DNA from: Niabella aurantiaca DSM 17617
GTDB lineage: Bacteria; Bacteroidota; Bacteroidia; Chitinophagales; Chitinophagaceae
Assembly (NCBI RefSeq): GCF_000374125.1
Contig: NZ_KB893625.1
Coordinates: forward strand, 530,945-594,944
Length of the DNA stretch: 64,000 nucleotides
Reading direction: 5' to 3'
Shown here: one piece after another, positions 44,710 through 54,137 of the stretch
How positions within the stretch are numbered: position 1 is the first letter of the stretch
How the letters are laid out: each line of letters starts with the position of its first letter
Made by a program: the position numbers and the translations under genes
Notes under the pieces: generated by a model
Database searches by the model: none
The model's input: the letters and a program-made list of their open reading frames with translations, nothing else
What the model was told of the DNA's origin: nothing

Positions 44710-45864
44710 TTATACTAAAGAAGTGGGTTGTGAAACGGCTGCTAATTTTTTTGCAGCACACCGCATGGTCGGTTCGTCTATAATGGAAACATTACAGGTT
44801 TCACCAATATCTCTTAATAAAGGGATGGTCAATACCCCTCCCAGATGCTCCCTGAATTCGTTGAGCCCGTTCAGTAATGCTTCTGTGTCCTCCAGCAGGG
44901 GATGGGTTACCGGCAGGTTCAGGCCGGATAAGAGATCAAGGATCCTGTTGAGTGCATCGCTGCTTAAATAGCCCATCATATTTGCATACGTACAATCCAG
45001 CGCCATACCTATGGCAACGGCTTCCCCGTGTAATAATTTATAACCCGACATATGCTCCAGCTTGTGTGCGCTCCAGTGTCCGAAATCCAGTGGCCTTGAT
45101 GAACCGGTCTCAAACGGATCGCCGCTTGCGATATGCTGTAAATGCAGTTTTGCACATTGGATAATGGTTTCCAGCATGGCGTCCTCGTTGCCTGCCGTTA
45201 AGGCAGGCGCTAACTGCTCCATCCGCTCGAAAAACCGGGCATCTTTGATCAGGGCTACTTTTATTGCCTCGGAGATCCCGGATATCCATACTCTTGAGGA
45301 AAGCGTTTTAAGAAATGCGCCATCATTGATCACCGCAACTGGCGTGGAAAAGGTGCCTAAGAAGTTCTTTTTGCCAAATGCATTGATGCTGTTTTTTACC
45401 CCAATTGCCGCATCATTCTGCGCCAACGTAGTGGTGGGAATGCGGATCAGTTTGATGCCCCTGTGTGCCACGGTTGCGGCAAACCCGGTTACATCACAAA
45501 CCGCTCCGCCGCCGATAGCCACCACAAATGAGTGCCGGTCAATATTGTATTGATGGATCGCGTTGAGTATGGCCTGGTAGGCGTTGCTGCTTTCCTTGGC
45601 TTTTTCGCCACCAGGTATAATAAGAAAATGCGGACTGTTGCTGCCAGGCATGTTTTGATACAGGTAGTTTTTTATAGCGGACAGCAGCTGCGGATGCTGC
45701 GCGCCTACATTGCTGTCAATTACAAACAGCAGGGAAGGTGAAAACCCGCTGTTGGAGTGGGCGGATAGTATGTCTCCAAATGTAGGGTTGTCTGCATTAA
45801 AAACACCGGTAATGAAGTGGATATTGTAATGATAGCGTATTGTAAATCGTTGTTCAATAATCAT
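44710..45864 (-). CDS. eboD: EboD, 3-dehydroquinate-synthase-like enzyme
   Basis: 384 residues from ATG 45864 (MIIEQRFTIRYHYNI). The NAD-binding part has FLIIPGGEKAKES and GGGAVCDVTGFAATVAHRG, and the metal-binding part has ISEAIKVALIKD, SRPLDFGHWSAHKLE and LLHGEAVAIGM, i.e. the Glu and two His ligands of the dehydroquinate synthase family are intact. It is the EboD branch rather than the housekeeping aroB, because it lies in order with eboA, B, C and E. Spacing is 8 bp from eboC and 5 bp to eboE. Its true substrate in the ebo pathway is not established. Confidence 0.9.
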   Translation of the reverse strand: MIIEQRFTIRYHYNIHFITGVFNADNPTFGDILSAHSNSGFSPSLLFVIDSNVGAQHPQLLSAIKNYLYQNMPGSNSPHFLIIPGGEKAKESSNAYQAILNAIHQYNIDRHSFVVAIGGGAVCDVTGFAATVAHRGIKLIRIPTTTLAQNDAAIGVKNSINAFGKKNFLGTFSTPVAVINDGAFLKTLSSRVWISGISEAIKVALIKDARFFERMEQLAPALTAGNEDAMLETIIQCAKLHLQHIASGDPFETGSSRPLDFGHWSAHKLEHMSGYKLLHGEAVAIGMALDCTYANMMGYLSSDALNRILDLLSGLNLPVTHPLLEDTEALLNGLNEFREHLGGVLTIPLLRDIGETCNVSIIDEPTMRCAAKKLAAVSQPTSLV

Positions 45865-45872
45865 ACATAAAG

Positions 45873-46760
45873 TTATGTAACGGCAAAGTATTTTCCTAAT
45901 AAGATTGAGATCGGCAGCAGGCAAAGAATGATGCCGCAAATAAGGAACTGGTGATGGATAGCGGCCCAGGTAGCATCTAAAAAAATGATGCTGAGCACGC
46001 CTGCTTTTACTGCTTTAATGATATTTTTTGCATAAGGATTCTGCCATGCCTTATATAACGGCCGCAGGATGCTGATGCAAAACGGCAGCAACAGCCAAAG
46101 CCCGGTATATACCCGGGTATAGCTGCTTTGGATGCACAGGATCATAAAAACGAGCAGGTAAAGAATAAAGGCAATGGCAAGGTTTTTCTTTTTACCGCCA
46201 TGTACTTCATCCCGGCTGATGGTGGTGACCGCAAAAATGTAAACGAGCGGACCGATGCCCAAATAAATATTGGAGTACAGGACACCGGGCACCAGCGAGA
46301 TGCCCAGCAACAGGTTCAGCCCCCTGCATGCCCCCATATTTAACGGACCCAGAATAGGGTGGTGCTTGCTTTTGTAGTCGTACAGCAGTGCACACGCAAC
46401 AATGGCGAAGGTGACCATAAATGCCGTCGCATTGACCTGTGCGCTGCTGATCAAAGCGATCGCAAATAAAAGGATCCCGAACAGGAGTGCCGCGTTTTTG
46501 GATATGATGCCGCTTGGAATAACGCGTTCCGGCCGTTCGACCCGGTCTGTGTCGGCATCAAAAATATCGTTGAAAACGATGCCCCCGGCGTACAGGGCTG
46601 CAGTTGTCAGTAGCAGCAATGCCGCCTTGAAATAAAAGTTGGCGGGTCCGTCACCGTTGCTGTAAAACAGTACAATGCTGATGCCTGCCAGCACATCCGC
46701 CATAGCGGTGATCACATTGGCCGGACGGCACAGTGTTATGTAATGAAATAGCCGCTTCAC
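45873..46760 (-). CDS. eboC: EboC, UbiA-family prenyltransferase-like membrane protein
   Basis: A 295-residue inner-membrane protein starting at GTG 46760; an ATG two bases upstream is in another frame and immediately stops. It has eight to nine hydrophobic segments. The two Asp-rich motifs of the family are present: NDIFDADTDRVERPERVIPSG and YDYKSKHHP. These bind Mg-prenyl diphosphate in UbiA enzymes. In the ebo context it may attach a prenyl anchor or act on a prenylated carrier (inference). Gaps are 12 bp from eboB and 8 bp to eboD, so it is firmly within the operon. Confidence 0.9.
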   Translation of the reverse strand: MKRLFHYITLCRPANVITAMADVLAGISIVLFYSNGDGPANFYFKAALLLLTTAALYAGGIVFNDIFDADTDRVERPERVIPSGIISKNAALLFGILLFAIALISSAQVNATAFMVTFAIVACALLYDYKSKHHPILGPLNMGACRGLNLLLGISLVPGVLYSNIYLGIGPLVYIFAVTTISRDEVHGGKKKNLAIAFILYLLVFMILCIQSSYTRVYTGLWLLLPFCISILRPLYKAWQNPYAKNIIKAVKAGVLSIIFLDATWAAIHHQFLICGIILCLLPISILLGKYFAVT

Positions 46761-46772
46761 ATTAAGGATGCA

Positions 46773-47753
46773 TTACTTTATAATGATGGAGTTTTTGTCA
46801 ATACGGGGCTGTTGTCCGCCTCTTAAAACCGAGTTGTTCTCAAATTTTTCGGCCTGGTTGATGGCCATGCCATCGGCGAAATCGTGGGGGTCTATTTGCC
46901 CGCTTTGTCCAAATGCCGCGATCGCATTGCTATAGGTGACCGCTTTTATGGTTGCTTCAGGAATGCCTTTTTTCTTCATGAGCATGGCCGTTTTGGGAAC
47001 AGCCAGGGGATCGCTGATTCCCCAGTCGGCAGCGGAATTGATCATGATGCGTTCGGCGCCATATTGTTTTACGATCTCCACCATACGTTCATTTCCCATT
47101 TTTGTAAACGGGTAAATGGTGAAAGCGGCCCAAAATCCCCGGTCTAATACTGCTTCCACGGTTTCTTCATTATTGTGGTCGATAATGACCATAGCCGGAT
47201 CCAGCTGGTGCTCTATTGCAATATCCATGCTTCGCTGCGTGCCTTTCTTTTTGTCGCGGTGGGGCGTGTGCACCTGTACCGGTAATGCGGCTTGTTTTGC
47301 CAGCTCTAATTGTAACCGGTAATATTTTTCCTCCAGCGCTGTCTGGTCGTCAAAGCCGATTTCCCCGATGCCCACAACGCCTTCTTTATAAATGAAATTG
47401 GGCAGCACCGCCATTACCTCCTCTGCCAGGGCCTCATGATTGGCTTCTCTTGAGTTCAACCCGATGGTGCAATAGTGTTTAATGCCAAACTGGCTTGAGC
47501 GAAAGCGTTCCCATCCTAACAGCGAACTGTAATAATCGTTAAAGGTACCTACATGGGTGCGTGGCTGGCCCAGCCAGAAAGAAGGCTCGATCAGCGCTAC
47601 GATCCCGTTATCCGCCATTGCCTGGTAATCGTCCGTGGTACGGGAGGTCATGTGTACATGGGGATCAAAAAAGCACATACCTTTTATCAGTTCCGTATCT
47701 ACAGCGTCCGGGAGCTCCGTCCGTTTTTCAATTTCATTATTTCCGCAGCACAT
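46773..47753 (-). CDS. eboB: EboB, TatD-family metal-dependent hydrolase
   Basis: A 326-residue TIM-barrel hydrolase. The metal-binding HxH is in FFDPHVHMTSRTTDDYQAM. VVGIGEIGFDDQT carries the bridging Glu; VQVHTPH, VIIDHNNEE and INSAADWG supply later His/Asp ligands. The frame opens at ATG 47753 and overlaps the end of eboA by 17 bp; a later ATG at 47678 directly precedes the HxH segment and is an alternative start. Ordinary TatD proteins are about 260 residues; this longer form and its position identify it as EboB. Confidence 0.88.
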   Translation of the reverse strand: MCCGNNEIEKRTELPDAVDTELIKGMCFFDPHVHMTSRTTDDYQAMADNGIVALIEPSFWLGQPRTHVGTFNDYYSSLLGWERFRSSQFGIKHYCTIGLNSREANHEALAEEVMAVLPNFIYKEGVVGIGEIGFDDQTALEEKYYRLQLELAKQAALPVQVHTPHRDKKKGTQRSMDIAIEHQLDPAMVIIDHNNEETVEAVLDRGFWAAFTIYPFTKMGNERMVEIVKQYGAERIMINSAADWGISDPLAVPKTAMLMKKKGIPEATIKAVTYSNAIAAFGQSGQIDPHDFADGMAINQAEKFENNSVLRGGQQPRIDKNSIIIK

Positions 47754-48477
47754 ATCCGTTTGTTTGTTCTAAGAATTTTGATTTTAAAGTTTCTGTCTCT
47801 CCCGGAAAAAAGGGAGTGGTCAATCCCCATATTTCCCCGTCGATATCCCTTCCGGCGGCCAGCCTTTCTTCGGCATAGCGGAACAGGGAAGTGGCCAATG
47901 CCGGATTGTTCCTTTGTTGCAGACCATATACCCGGGCGAGGTCCTTGCCGGTGAACACGGCTTTTAAGATCATCTGGTTCCATGCCGCCTCCGGCAGCTG
48001 TTCGGAAGGATAATTGTTTTCCTGCATGATGGCGTCCAGTACGGTCCCCATATTGCTCCGGATGCCTTCTGCACAACGCGGTATCCATTCCTCTGCATAA
48101 GCATAAAAGGGCAGTGCTTTGTATAAAAGGGTGAGCTCTCCCAGATCTGCCTGCCGGAACAGCGCTTCTATGAGAGGAATGTAATCCTGCCTGCTGATCG
48201 CTTCGAGTTGCAGCAGCTGGTACAGCCTGGCCATATCCAGTATGCTCCAGCTGTTCCAGTTGGTTTGGGGAAAGTTCCCGGTTATGTAAATGAAGTGATC
48301 AGGGGTACTATCCGGTTTTTTTCTGGAGAACTTTCTTCCCGCCAGGGAAAAATTCCGGTTGATATTTTGTGGGGTCACGTCCTGGGCGATCAGCCAGTCA
48401 AAACTTTCAGCACCGCTTTCTTTCTGCAACAGTTCCGACAGCGTTGTGCGCAACAGGGCAATATTAAAGGAAAACAT
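47737..48477 (-). CDS. eboA: EboA domain protein
   Basis: A 246-residue, mostly helical cytoplasmic protein. Landmarks are SILDMARLYQLLQL, EALFRQADLGELTLLYKALPFYAY, GIRSNMGTVLDAIMQENNYPSEQLPEAAWNQMILKAVFTGKDL and a C-terminal FRYAEERLAAGRDIDGEIWGL, which fit the EboA family. Molecular function is unknown; in other organisms its gene opens the ebo operon. It begins 10 bp after the TMEM220 gene and its 3' end overlaps eboB by 17 bp. Confidence 0.88.
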   Translation of the reverse strand: MFSFNIALLRTTLSELLQKESGAESFDWLIAQDVTPQNINRNFSLAGRKFSRKKPDSTPDHFIYITGNFPQTNWNSWSILDMARLYQLLQLEAISRQDYIPLIEALFRQADLGELTLLYKALPFYAYAEEWIPRCAEGIRSNMGTVLDAIMQENNYPSEQLPEAAWNQMILKAVFTGKDLARVYGLQQRNNPALATSLFRYAEERLAAGRDIDGEIWGLTTPFFPGETETLKSKFLEQTNGYVLRK

Positions 48478-48487
48478 CCGTACCTGG

Positions 48488-48856
48488 TTAACGTGTTATA
48501 AAATAGTTGACGAGCAGGACCGCCACAACGATCAGCAAGCCAAAAAACTCCCTTGCCTTTTCGATATAGGGCTTGCTCGCTTTCATCGATTCTACCAAAC
48601 TTGGTGCATTGTATTTTTGTATCCAGTCTTTTACGCCATCTTTTGAAAAGAAGATACTTACTGCATAACCAAAACAGAGCGCGGCGATTACGAGGTATGT
48701 TCCCGGAAAATATCTGTGAAATACAGCAAGTCCGCAAAGGATTGCCGGGATGCCATAAATGCTTACCCATAGCCAGGCATCCTTGTCGTTCAGGTTCACC
48801 CAGGCGAAGCCGATAAAGGCGATGCAGAAAAGAATATTAAAGATCAGTAAAAACAT
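48488..48856 (-). CDS. Small membrane protein, TMEM220-like
   Basis: 122 residues with four predicted membrane helices: MFLLIFNILFCIAFIGFAWV, WLWVSIYGIPAILCGLAVFH, YLVIAALCFGYAVSIFF and FFGLLIVVAVLLVNYFITR. NLNDKDAWLW after the first helix is typical of the transmembrane 220 family. Function is unknown. It lies 10 bp upstream of eboA and is presumably the promoter-proximal gene of the operon, so it may participate in the same export process; this is inference from position only. Confidence 0.75.
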   Translation of the reverse strand: MFLLIFNILFCIAFIGFAWVNLNDKDAWLWVSIYGIPAILCGLAVFHRYFPGTYLVIAALCFGYAVSIFFSKDGVKDWIQKYNAPSLVESMKASKPYIEKAREFFGLLIVVAVLLVNYFITR

Positions 48857-48875
48857 TTTTATAGAATTACAGCAT

Positions 48876-48908
48876 ACAAGATAAGATTTGACGGGGCAGT
48901 TTCCAAAA
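48876..48908 (-). promoter_or_regulatory. Possible Bacteroidota-type promoter of the TMEM220-ebo operon
   Basis: On the minus strand, TTTG near 48904-48907 is followed after 20 bp by TATCTTGT at 48876-48883, close to the TTTG/TAnnTTTG Bacteroidota consensus but one T short. The ATG at 48856 would lie only about 15-20 bp past the start site. Weak evidence. Confidence 0.25.
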
Positions 48909-49040
48909 GCGTCACAACATTTTTATTTCCCGGGTGGCGCGTGTCTCCACAGGTTCCGGCCAACCGCCCTGATCGCTGCCTGCAGGTCAGGGAATATCGG
49001 TGCGGAAAACAGGATATATCCTTCCGGAACAGCTTTGTCT

Positions 49041-52000
49041 TTATTTTTTTGAGCTCCACGAAGTATGGGTGGCGATCTTAAACCGTGCGCCCTCTTCAAA
49101 GTCGTAACTGCGTTTTTGCACGCTCCCCGGCGCTGTCAGGCCCTTCTCTTTGCCGCCATTCCTTATCGTACTTACAAAAGTTGCCGGACCAAAAAATATC
49201 CGGGTGAATGTTCCTTCCTTTTTGACGTTCCGGATCCGGTAGCTTGCGTCGCGCGCTCCCGTTGTCTCGATAACGATCTGCTCGCCGATCAGACGTTTAT
49301 CAATGGGCTGTTTTGCCGCTGCCAGTATCCATCCCTCGCCGCCAAGCCCCCGGTACATCTTTACAACCTTGCCCCCGATTGCACCGGCCGATTTGAGGTT
49401 TATTTTTTTATAGCTGAGCGATGCGCCGTTTACGAGAACAGCCCTGGCAGCATGGTTGTTTTGCTCCCGGATATAACCGATGGCACCGTTCATTGCAATG
49501 CCATTGGGCAGCTGCATCTCTTTTTTTGTGGAAGGATTGTATAACAGGTAGTCGGTAGCGCCGTTCATTTTCTCTACCCGGATGGCGATGGTTTCATCGT
49601 TGCCGGTATCCAGGCGCTGAACAGATCTGATAAATGGTTGATCCCGGTAAGGTTCAAGAACGGAGACAAAGCTGCTGTTCAGATCTGTGCCCGCTCGGTG
49701 CATCAGCACATAGCTGAGCTTTTTGGGGTTGCCCGGCTTATTTTGAGGAGGATCGCCGTCGGCCAGCGCCACATCATCGGCGGGGCTCATTGCGTGCATG
49801 CGGATATGAATATTGTCCCTGTCGGTTATTCCGCGGTATCCCGGTGCCGCTTTCCAGTCTACCATAAAACGGGCCGGCGGGCGTGTATCTTTTTTTATAT
49901 GGTACAGGAAAGAGTAGCCGTAAGGAAATCCGGCGGCCTTGGTGCCTTTGGCGATCTGCTCACCGGCGTAAGTGCCTTTTTCCTGAACCTGGAGCCGGAG
50001 CCCGTCGGTGTTGACGGTGCCCGGGGGGCCGTGAAAACTGAAGACATGATCGTGGCCTCCCTTTACCCTGAAGATGTCGACAACATAGGCATTGCTGTCG
50101 ACAGTGCCATTGCCGGTACCACCTACCAGGAACATGGTACGGCTGTATTCCTGTATATCGGGATAAGCTGCTTTCCCATCCAGCTCAAATACGCCAAACC
50201 CTTTTAACTGTTTAAACAGCCGGGTATGTCCTCCCCAAACGGCTTTTTGCGGCCGTTTGTTCACAAATACCAGATTGTGGGAAACAGAACTCCTGGTCCA
50301 TTCTGTAACGTTGGGTATATTGGTTGCAAATTCCGGATAGCCATGATCCGGCGTTAGCCAGTGCCCGAATGCAAACAGGTCAAAATTCAGCATATCGCTG
50401 TGGGCATGATGCATGGTGCGCCCATAATTATTGGCTAAAGCGATACCAGATGCACCTGCGTCCGATTCAAGCAGGGCCAGCCCGAACCCGCTCATAAGAT
50501 ATCCGCCGATGGGGCGTGCGCCTGCCTGCTCTCCTAATTTTTGTATCTCCCGGTTTATTGATTCGGGATCTTCTGAAAAAATATCCAGTCCCAGTCCTTT
50601 TGCCGAATGACCATTTACGCGATAAGCGGCAACAGCGATGGCCGGATCCCGGGTGTACAGGTATCCCTGTGCCATAAATTTAGGATCGGCGCCCTGCAGG
50701 CTTACCAGCCCGGTTGATCCGGCATCTCCGATATTGGGAACGGCTTTGCCAAGAGCGGCCATGCGATAGGCGGCGGTATACGCATTTTTGAATTGCGGAA
50801 AATCGCGGAAAATATTATGATTCGTGTACCCGGGATAGGTCAGGAGCAGCGCCGCCAGTGCGGAAACGTGCCGGCCCCAGATAAATGCATAGCCCGGCGC
50901 GCCTTCATCGGAAGTGCCATCCCGGTCGAAGCGGTTAATCATCAGTTCGGGGATCGCCCCTCCATCGGGTGCAAACAGCCAATCCAGCCACCTGGTGGTG
51001 AACGGCTCGGTATTCAGCGCCAGGGCACACAATGCCACCGTATGCTGGTACATTCCCTGGTTGCCACGGATCCGCTGGTCCAGCACCGCCTGGAACGTGG
51101 TTTTCAGGATGCCCTCGTCAACATTGGCAACAAACAATTCCCGTGTGCCTTTGGGATTCGGCAGTTTGTATCGCTCGCCCTGGTGTTTAAGGAATGCATA
51201 CAACGACGGATCATTTTGAGTGCCGCTCAGGATCTTATCATAAGCATCGGCAAATCCCTGTACGATTCCGGTTTCCCAGATAGAGCCTTCTATTTTTCCA
51301 CGGCCCGTTGATCCGTCTGAGTGATACCATCCCCGGTCGGCATAGGGCTTCCAATCCATAGAGGGATAGAGGTCAGCGATCCGGTCTAACAAAATGGCCG
51401 CCTTATGGGCATAACGCTGATCGCCGGTGTACAGGAAAGCGTTGGCAAGCGCCGTTAGCCCGCCGTGGATGTACCGCCAGTATTTCCAGGTATAGTATCC
51501 GATGTATTTATAAGCCCGGCCGTTGTGAACGTAGCCAAAGCCGTTATCCACGCCATATTTGTGTAACGGGTCTTTGGGATCCGGATGATCGGTATTGAAC
51601 AGCAGGCTGGTATCGCCTTTGGCGGGATCAAAGAGCCCGTGCTCATCCAGGGCGCTTTGATAATATTTGCCGAAATCGTTGGTCGGGAAAACGGATCCGC
51701 AGGAGGGACAGGTCAGTTTCCAGGGTTTTTTTTCGAAATCGGGATTGTAGGGGTAATTGCCGTATTGGAGGATCTGATCCCCGCAAACAACACATCCTAC
51801 AAATTTGGGGCCTTTGGCAAATTTATCATATCCTACATCGATGGTCCTTGGCAGATCCTGGCCCGGCACCATTGCCCACAGGGCTTCATCGGTTTTGGCC
51901 AGCCAGGGCCGGGCATTTTTAACGGCTTCATTGAGCTGCTGCCGCGCCCATTCATATTTGTGGCAATTGTTCCGGAGGTTGCGAATGCGCGCTTCTGAAT

Positions 52001-52100
52001 ACTGTCCCCCGAAGATGCGCGTGGCATGCGCATGCTGTGCCGGGGAAGGGAGCAATAATGCCAGTAATGCCAATTTTAGCAGGAATAGTTTTTTTGCCAT
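49041..52100 (-). CDS. Heparinase II/III family protein with N-terminal Cys4 knuckles
   Basis: 1019 residues, exported (MAKKLFLLKLALLALLLPSPAQHAHA from ATG 52100; the frame continues to 52211 without features). An N-terminal helical toroid follows, containing two Cys pairs (CVVCGD and CPSCGS) likely to bind zinc, as seen in several uronate lyase-like proteins. The toroid includes YKYIGYYTWKYWRYIHGGLTALANAFLYTGD and NQGMYQHTVALCALAL. The beta-sandwich has NNYGRTMHHAHSDMLNFDLFAFGHWLTPDHGYP, the His-rich catalytic signature of heparinase II/III, alginate and ulvan-type lyases. A further C-terminal beta domain ends the protein. It is last in the minus-strand block, 222 bp after an amidohydrolase gene. 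The polymer cleaved is unknown. Confidence 0.85.
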   Translation of the reverse strand: MAKKLFLLKLALLALLLPSPAQHAHATRIFGGQYSEARIRNLRNNCHKYEWARQQLNEAVKNARPWLAKTDEALWAMVPGQDLPRTIDVGYDKFAKGPKFVGCVVCGDQILQYGNYPYNPDFEKKPWKLTCPSCGSVFPTNDFGKYYQSALDEHGLFDPAKGDTSLLFNTDHPDPKDPLHKYGVDNGFGYVHNGRAYKYIGYYTWKYWRYIHGGLTALANAFLYTGDQRYAHKAAILLDRIADLYPSMDWKPYADRGWYHSDGSTGRGKIEGSIWETGIVQGFADAYDKILSGTQNDPSLYAFLKHQGERYKLPNPKGTRELFVANVDEGILKTTFQAVLDQRIRGNQGMYQHTVALCALALNTEPFTTRWLDWLFAPDGGAIPELMINRFDRDGTSDEGAPGYAFIWGRHVSALAALLLTYPGYTNHNIFRDFPQFKNAYTAAYRMAALGKAVPNIGDAGSTGLVSLQGADPKFMAQGYLYTRDPAIAVAAYRVNGHSAKGLGLDIFSEDPESINREIQKLGEQAGARPIGGYLMSGFGLALLESDAGASGIALANNYGRTMHHAHSDMLNFDLFAFGHWLTPDHGYPEFATNIPNVTEWTRSSVSHNLVFVNKRPQKAVWGGHTRLFKQLKGFGVFELDGKAAYPDIQEYSRTMFLVGGTGNGTVDSNAYVVDIFRVKGGHDHVFSFHGPPGTVNTDGLRLQVQEKGTYAGEQIAKGTKAAGFPYGYSFLYHIKKDTRPPARFMVDWKAAPGYRGITDRDNIHIRMHAMSPADDVALADGDPPQNKPGNPKKLSYVLMHRAGTDLNSSFVSVLEPYRDQPFIRSVQRLDTGNDETIAIRVEKMNGATDYLLYNPSTKKEMQLPNGIAMNGAIGYIREQNNHAARAVLVNGASLSYKKINLKSAGAIGGKVVKMYRGLGGEGWILAAAKQPIDKRLIGEQIVIETTGARDASYRIRNVKKEGTFTRIFFGPATFVSTIRNGGKEKGLTAPGSVQKRSYDFEEGARFKIATHTSWSSKK

Positions 52101-52322
52101 TATGCTTTTTGTTTTGCAGATGAATGAATGGGATCCTCTCCGTAATCCTGAAATGATCCGAAAATAATGTCTTTTTATTTGCAGCTCATGGTTCGTGGGG
52201 ACAGGAACCACGGCGGCGCGGTGGCAAACCCCTTTTTTGTTTTGTCCCGGTCAATGTCCTCACCGACTGTATTGGAAATAAGCTGGTCGCTATTTATAAT
52301 AAAAACTATTTTGCACGATCCG

Positions 52323-53129
52323 TTATAACCCCAGGAACTTTTTTGCATTACCGGACCGTAACAGCTCTTTTGTAACTGTACTGGCTTCGCTTTCCCGCAA
52401 GGCCTCGATCCGCAACATCCCGGTGAGGTAATCCAGTATGGGTGCATGGGTTCCAAAGGCAAAACGCCCGGTACCCTGTGTTTTTAAAAGATTCCCCAGG
52501 TCGTTGATCGTTCTTCCGGAAGTGTCCATCAGTACGTTGGCCTTGCGAAATAAGGCGGCGTCTGCTTCCTCCAGCTGCATGCTGTTGGTTACATTCAGGA
52601 TCATGTATTTTGCATCAGGAACCGCCTTAATGATCGGGAAGATATTTTTTAAGGACCATTCCGGTTTGGGCGTATACGCTACATAGTCGATGTCCATCCA
52701 GGATCGCTGGCGGCTGTCGACCATTTTATAATTAAAAGCCACCGGCAGATCCATATCCCGCGCCTTTTTCACCAACTCAACAAGCGATGGGTCGTTTATT
52801 TCGTAATCGTGGTATTTCGGATATACGCGCACGCCCTTCATACCGAATTTTTTCACGCACTCCTCCAGGTCATGCTGCCAGCCGGCATAGGTGGGGTTGA
52901 TAACGGCAAACGGAAGGAATCGGCTGCTGTGCTGCCCCAGTGACCTCAGCTCATCATACAGCTCCCGGTTGGCGGATTGAGTATTTTTATAAAAGATGCC
53001 ATTCAGGTTGCTGATCACTGATAGGTGCACTCCAAATTTATTCATCCTCGCAAGGAGCGTTGCGCAGGTACCATACTGCAGCTGCATAAAAGGCCAGTGT
53101 CCTGTGTATGCGTTAATATCAATCAACAC
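52323..53129 (-). CDS. Amidohydrolase-superfamily protein lacking the canonical HxH (copy 1)
   Basis: 268 residues without a signal peptide, starting at GTG 53129. The start MLIDINAYTGHWPF holds Asn-Ala-Tyr where amidohydrolase-2 enzymes have HxH. MKGVRVYPKYHDYEI, LPVAFNYKMVDSR, KYMILNVTNS and FAFGTHAPILDYLTG cover the remaining barrel strands; the usual later His ligands are mostly absent. It is homologous along its whole length to the protein at 54138. It overlaps the 3' end of the Tat-exported amidohydrolase by 11 bp, so the two are translationally coupled. A non-catalytic partner or an enzyme with altered metal use are both possible. Confidence 0.8.
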   Translation of the reverse strand: MLIDINAYTGHWPFMQLQYGTCATLLARMNKFGVHLSVISNLNGIFYKNTQSANRELYDELRSLGQHSSRFLPFAVINPTYAGWQHDLEECVKKFGMKGVRVYPKYHDYEINDPSLVELVKKARDMDLPVAFNYKMVDSRQRSWMDIDYVAYTPKPEWSLKNIFPIIKAVPDAKYMILNVTNSMQLEEADAALFRKANVLMDTSGRTINDLGNLLKTQGTGRFAFGTHAPILDYLTGMLRIEALRESEASTVTKELLRSGNAKKFLGL

Positions 53130-54069
53130 CTCTACCTCCTTTTTTTAAAAGATTATTATAATTATCGAAAAATATTTTTTGCTTTTGCCGCTCGGTTAGG
53201 TTGGCTGCCAGTATCTTCCCCACGCCCTGGTAGTAAGAATTGTCCGACGCAAAAAACAGGCGGTCTTCGCCAAGATGTTCAACGGCGAAGTCGATCATGT
53301 TTTCGGCATTGTTGCTTCCGGAAGTGTCTACATAGATGTTGGGGCAATCCCGGAATAGCTTACATTCATATTCCCAGTCGCCGCCCATACCGATATGGGC
53401 ATATTGAAAGATGCCTTCGGGATAGCGCCGGGCGATCGCCACAAAGTCTTCGGGGATGGAAGTATTCGGCTGCTTATGGCCATTGTATTTCATCCGGTAT
53501 CCGCCTACGCCGAGCTGGCACTCTCCGTGCGAATGGATGATCATCTTCAGGTCGATCAGCTTTTCGATGACGGGGTAATACCTGGGATCGTTGATCTTTA
53601 CCTGGTAGTAGAGCTCTCCGGGGCCAACCATTCCCGCGTCAGTGCATCTTTTGATCTCATCTAAGGATTCCTGTTTGTAAACGGGATTCAGCACAAAGCC
53701 GCCGATCAGGTGATCGGGATATTTTTTGATGGCCTTTATGGTAAGATCATTGAACTTCCTGAATTGATCCGGCGTGCCGGGCATCACATCCAGGTATCGC
53801 GAAATGACCTGCCGGTCGATGCCCAATCGGCGCCCGTAATCCAGCTGTGTTTCCGGGCTGTCGTCCGTCCAGTATATATGTGCATGGGTATCGATCTTCC
53901 GGTATTGCATTACTTCCTTCATCAGGTCGTATGGCTGGGGGCCTGAGGCAGGCGTTGCTGCTGCTGCGGGTATGCCGGCCGCGGATTTTCCCGTTAAGCT
54001 GCCGCCTATCAGCATGCCCGCCATACCGGCCGCGCCCCGGGTAACAAATTTTCTTCGGTCAATATTCAT
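53119..54069 (-). CDS. Tat-exported amidohydrolase-2 family protein (copy 1)
   Basis: 316 residues. The Tat motif is in MNIDRRKFVTRGAAGMAGML, followed by a long Ala/Pro-rich stretch. The barrel carries a complete ligand set: IDTHAHIYW, IIHSHGE, FQYAHIGMGGDWEYE and FFASDNSYYQG. It is therefore probably a periplasmic metal-dependent hydrolase or decarboxylase-type enzyme; substrate unknown. Its stop overlaps the start of the signal-less partner by 11 bp. It is a paralogue of the protein at 54913 (shared GELYxQVKIxDPxYYPVIEK and DWEYxCK-type segments). Confidence 0.87.
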   Translation of the reverse strand: MNIDRRKFVTRGAAGMAGMLIGGSLTGKSAAGIPAAAATPASGPQPYDLMKEVMQYRKIDTHAHIYWTDDSPETQLDYGRRLGIDRQVISRYLDVMPGTPDQFRKFNDLTIKAIKKYPDHLIGGFVLNPVYKQESLDEIKRCTDAGMVGPGELYYQVKINDPRYYPVIEKLIDLKMIIHSHGECQLGVGGYRMKYNGHKQPNTSIPEDFVAIARRYPEGIFQYAHIGMGGDWEYECKLFRDCPNIYVDTSGSNNAENMIDFAVEHLGEDRLFFASDNSYYQGVGKILAANLTERQKQKIFFDNYNNLLKKGGRGVD

Positions 54070-54137
54070 GAGTGATGATGATTATTATTAAAAACCTGCG
54101 GTTGCTCCTGTTTTCTAAATAAGGAAGCATCCACCTG

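Noticed and set aside
49638-50207. 189-codon plus-strand frame opposite the heparinase-like gene
   Set aside because: Antisense shadow; the minus strand carries a continuous conserved protein across this interval.
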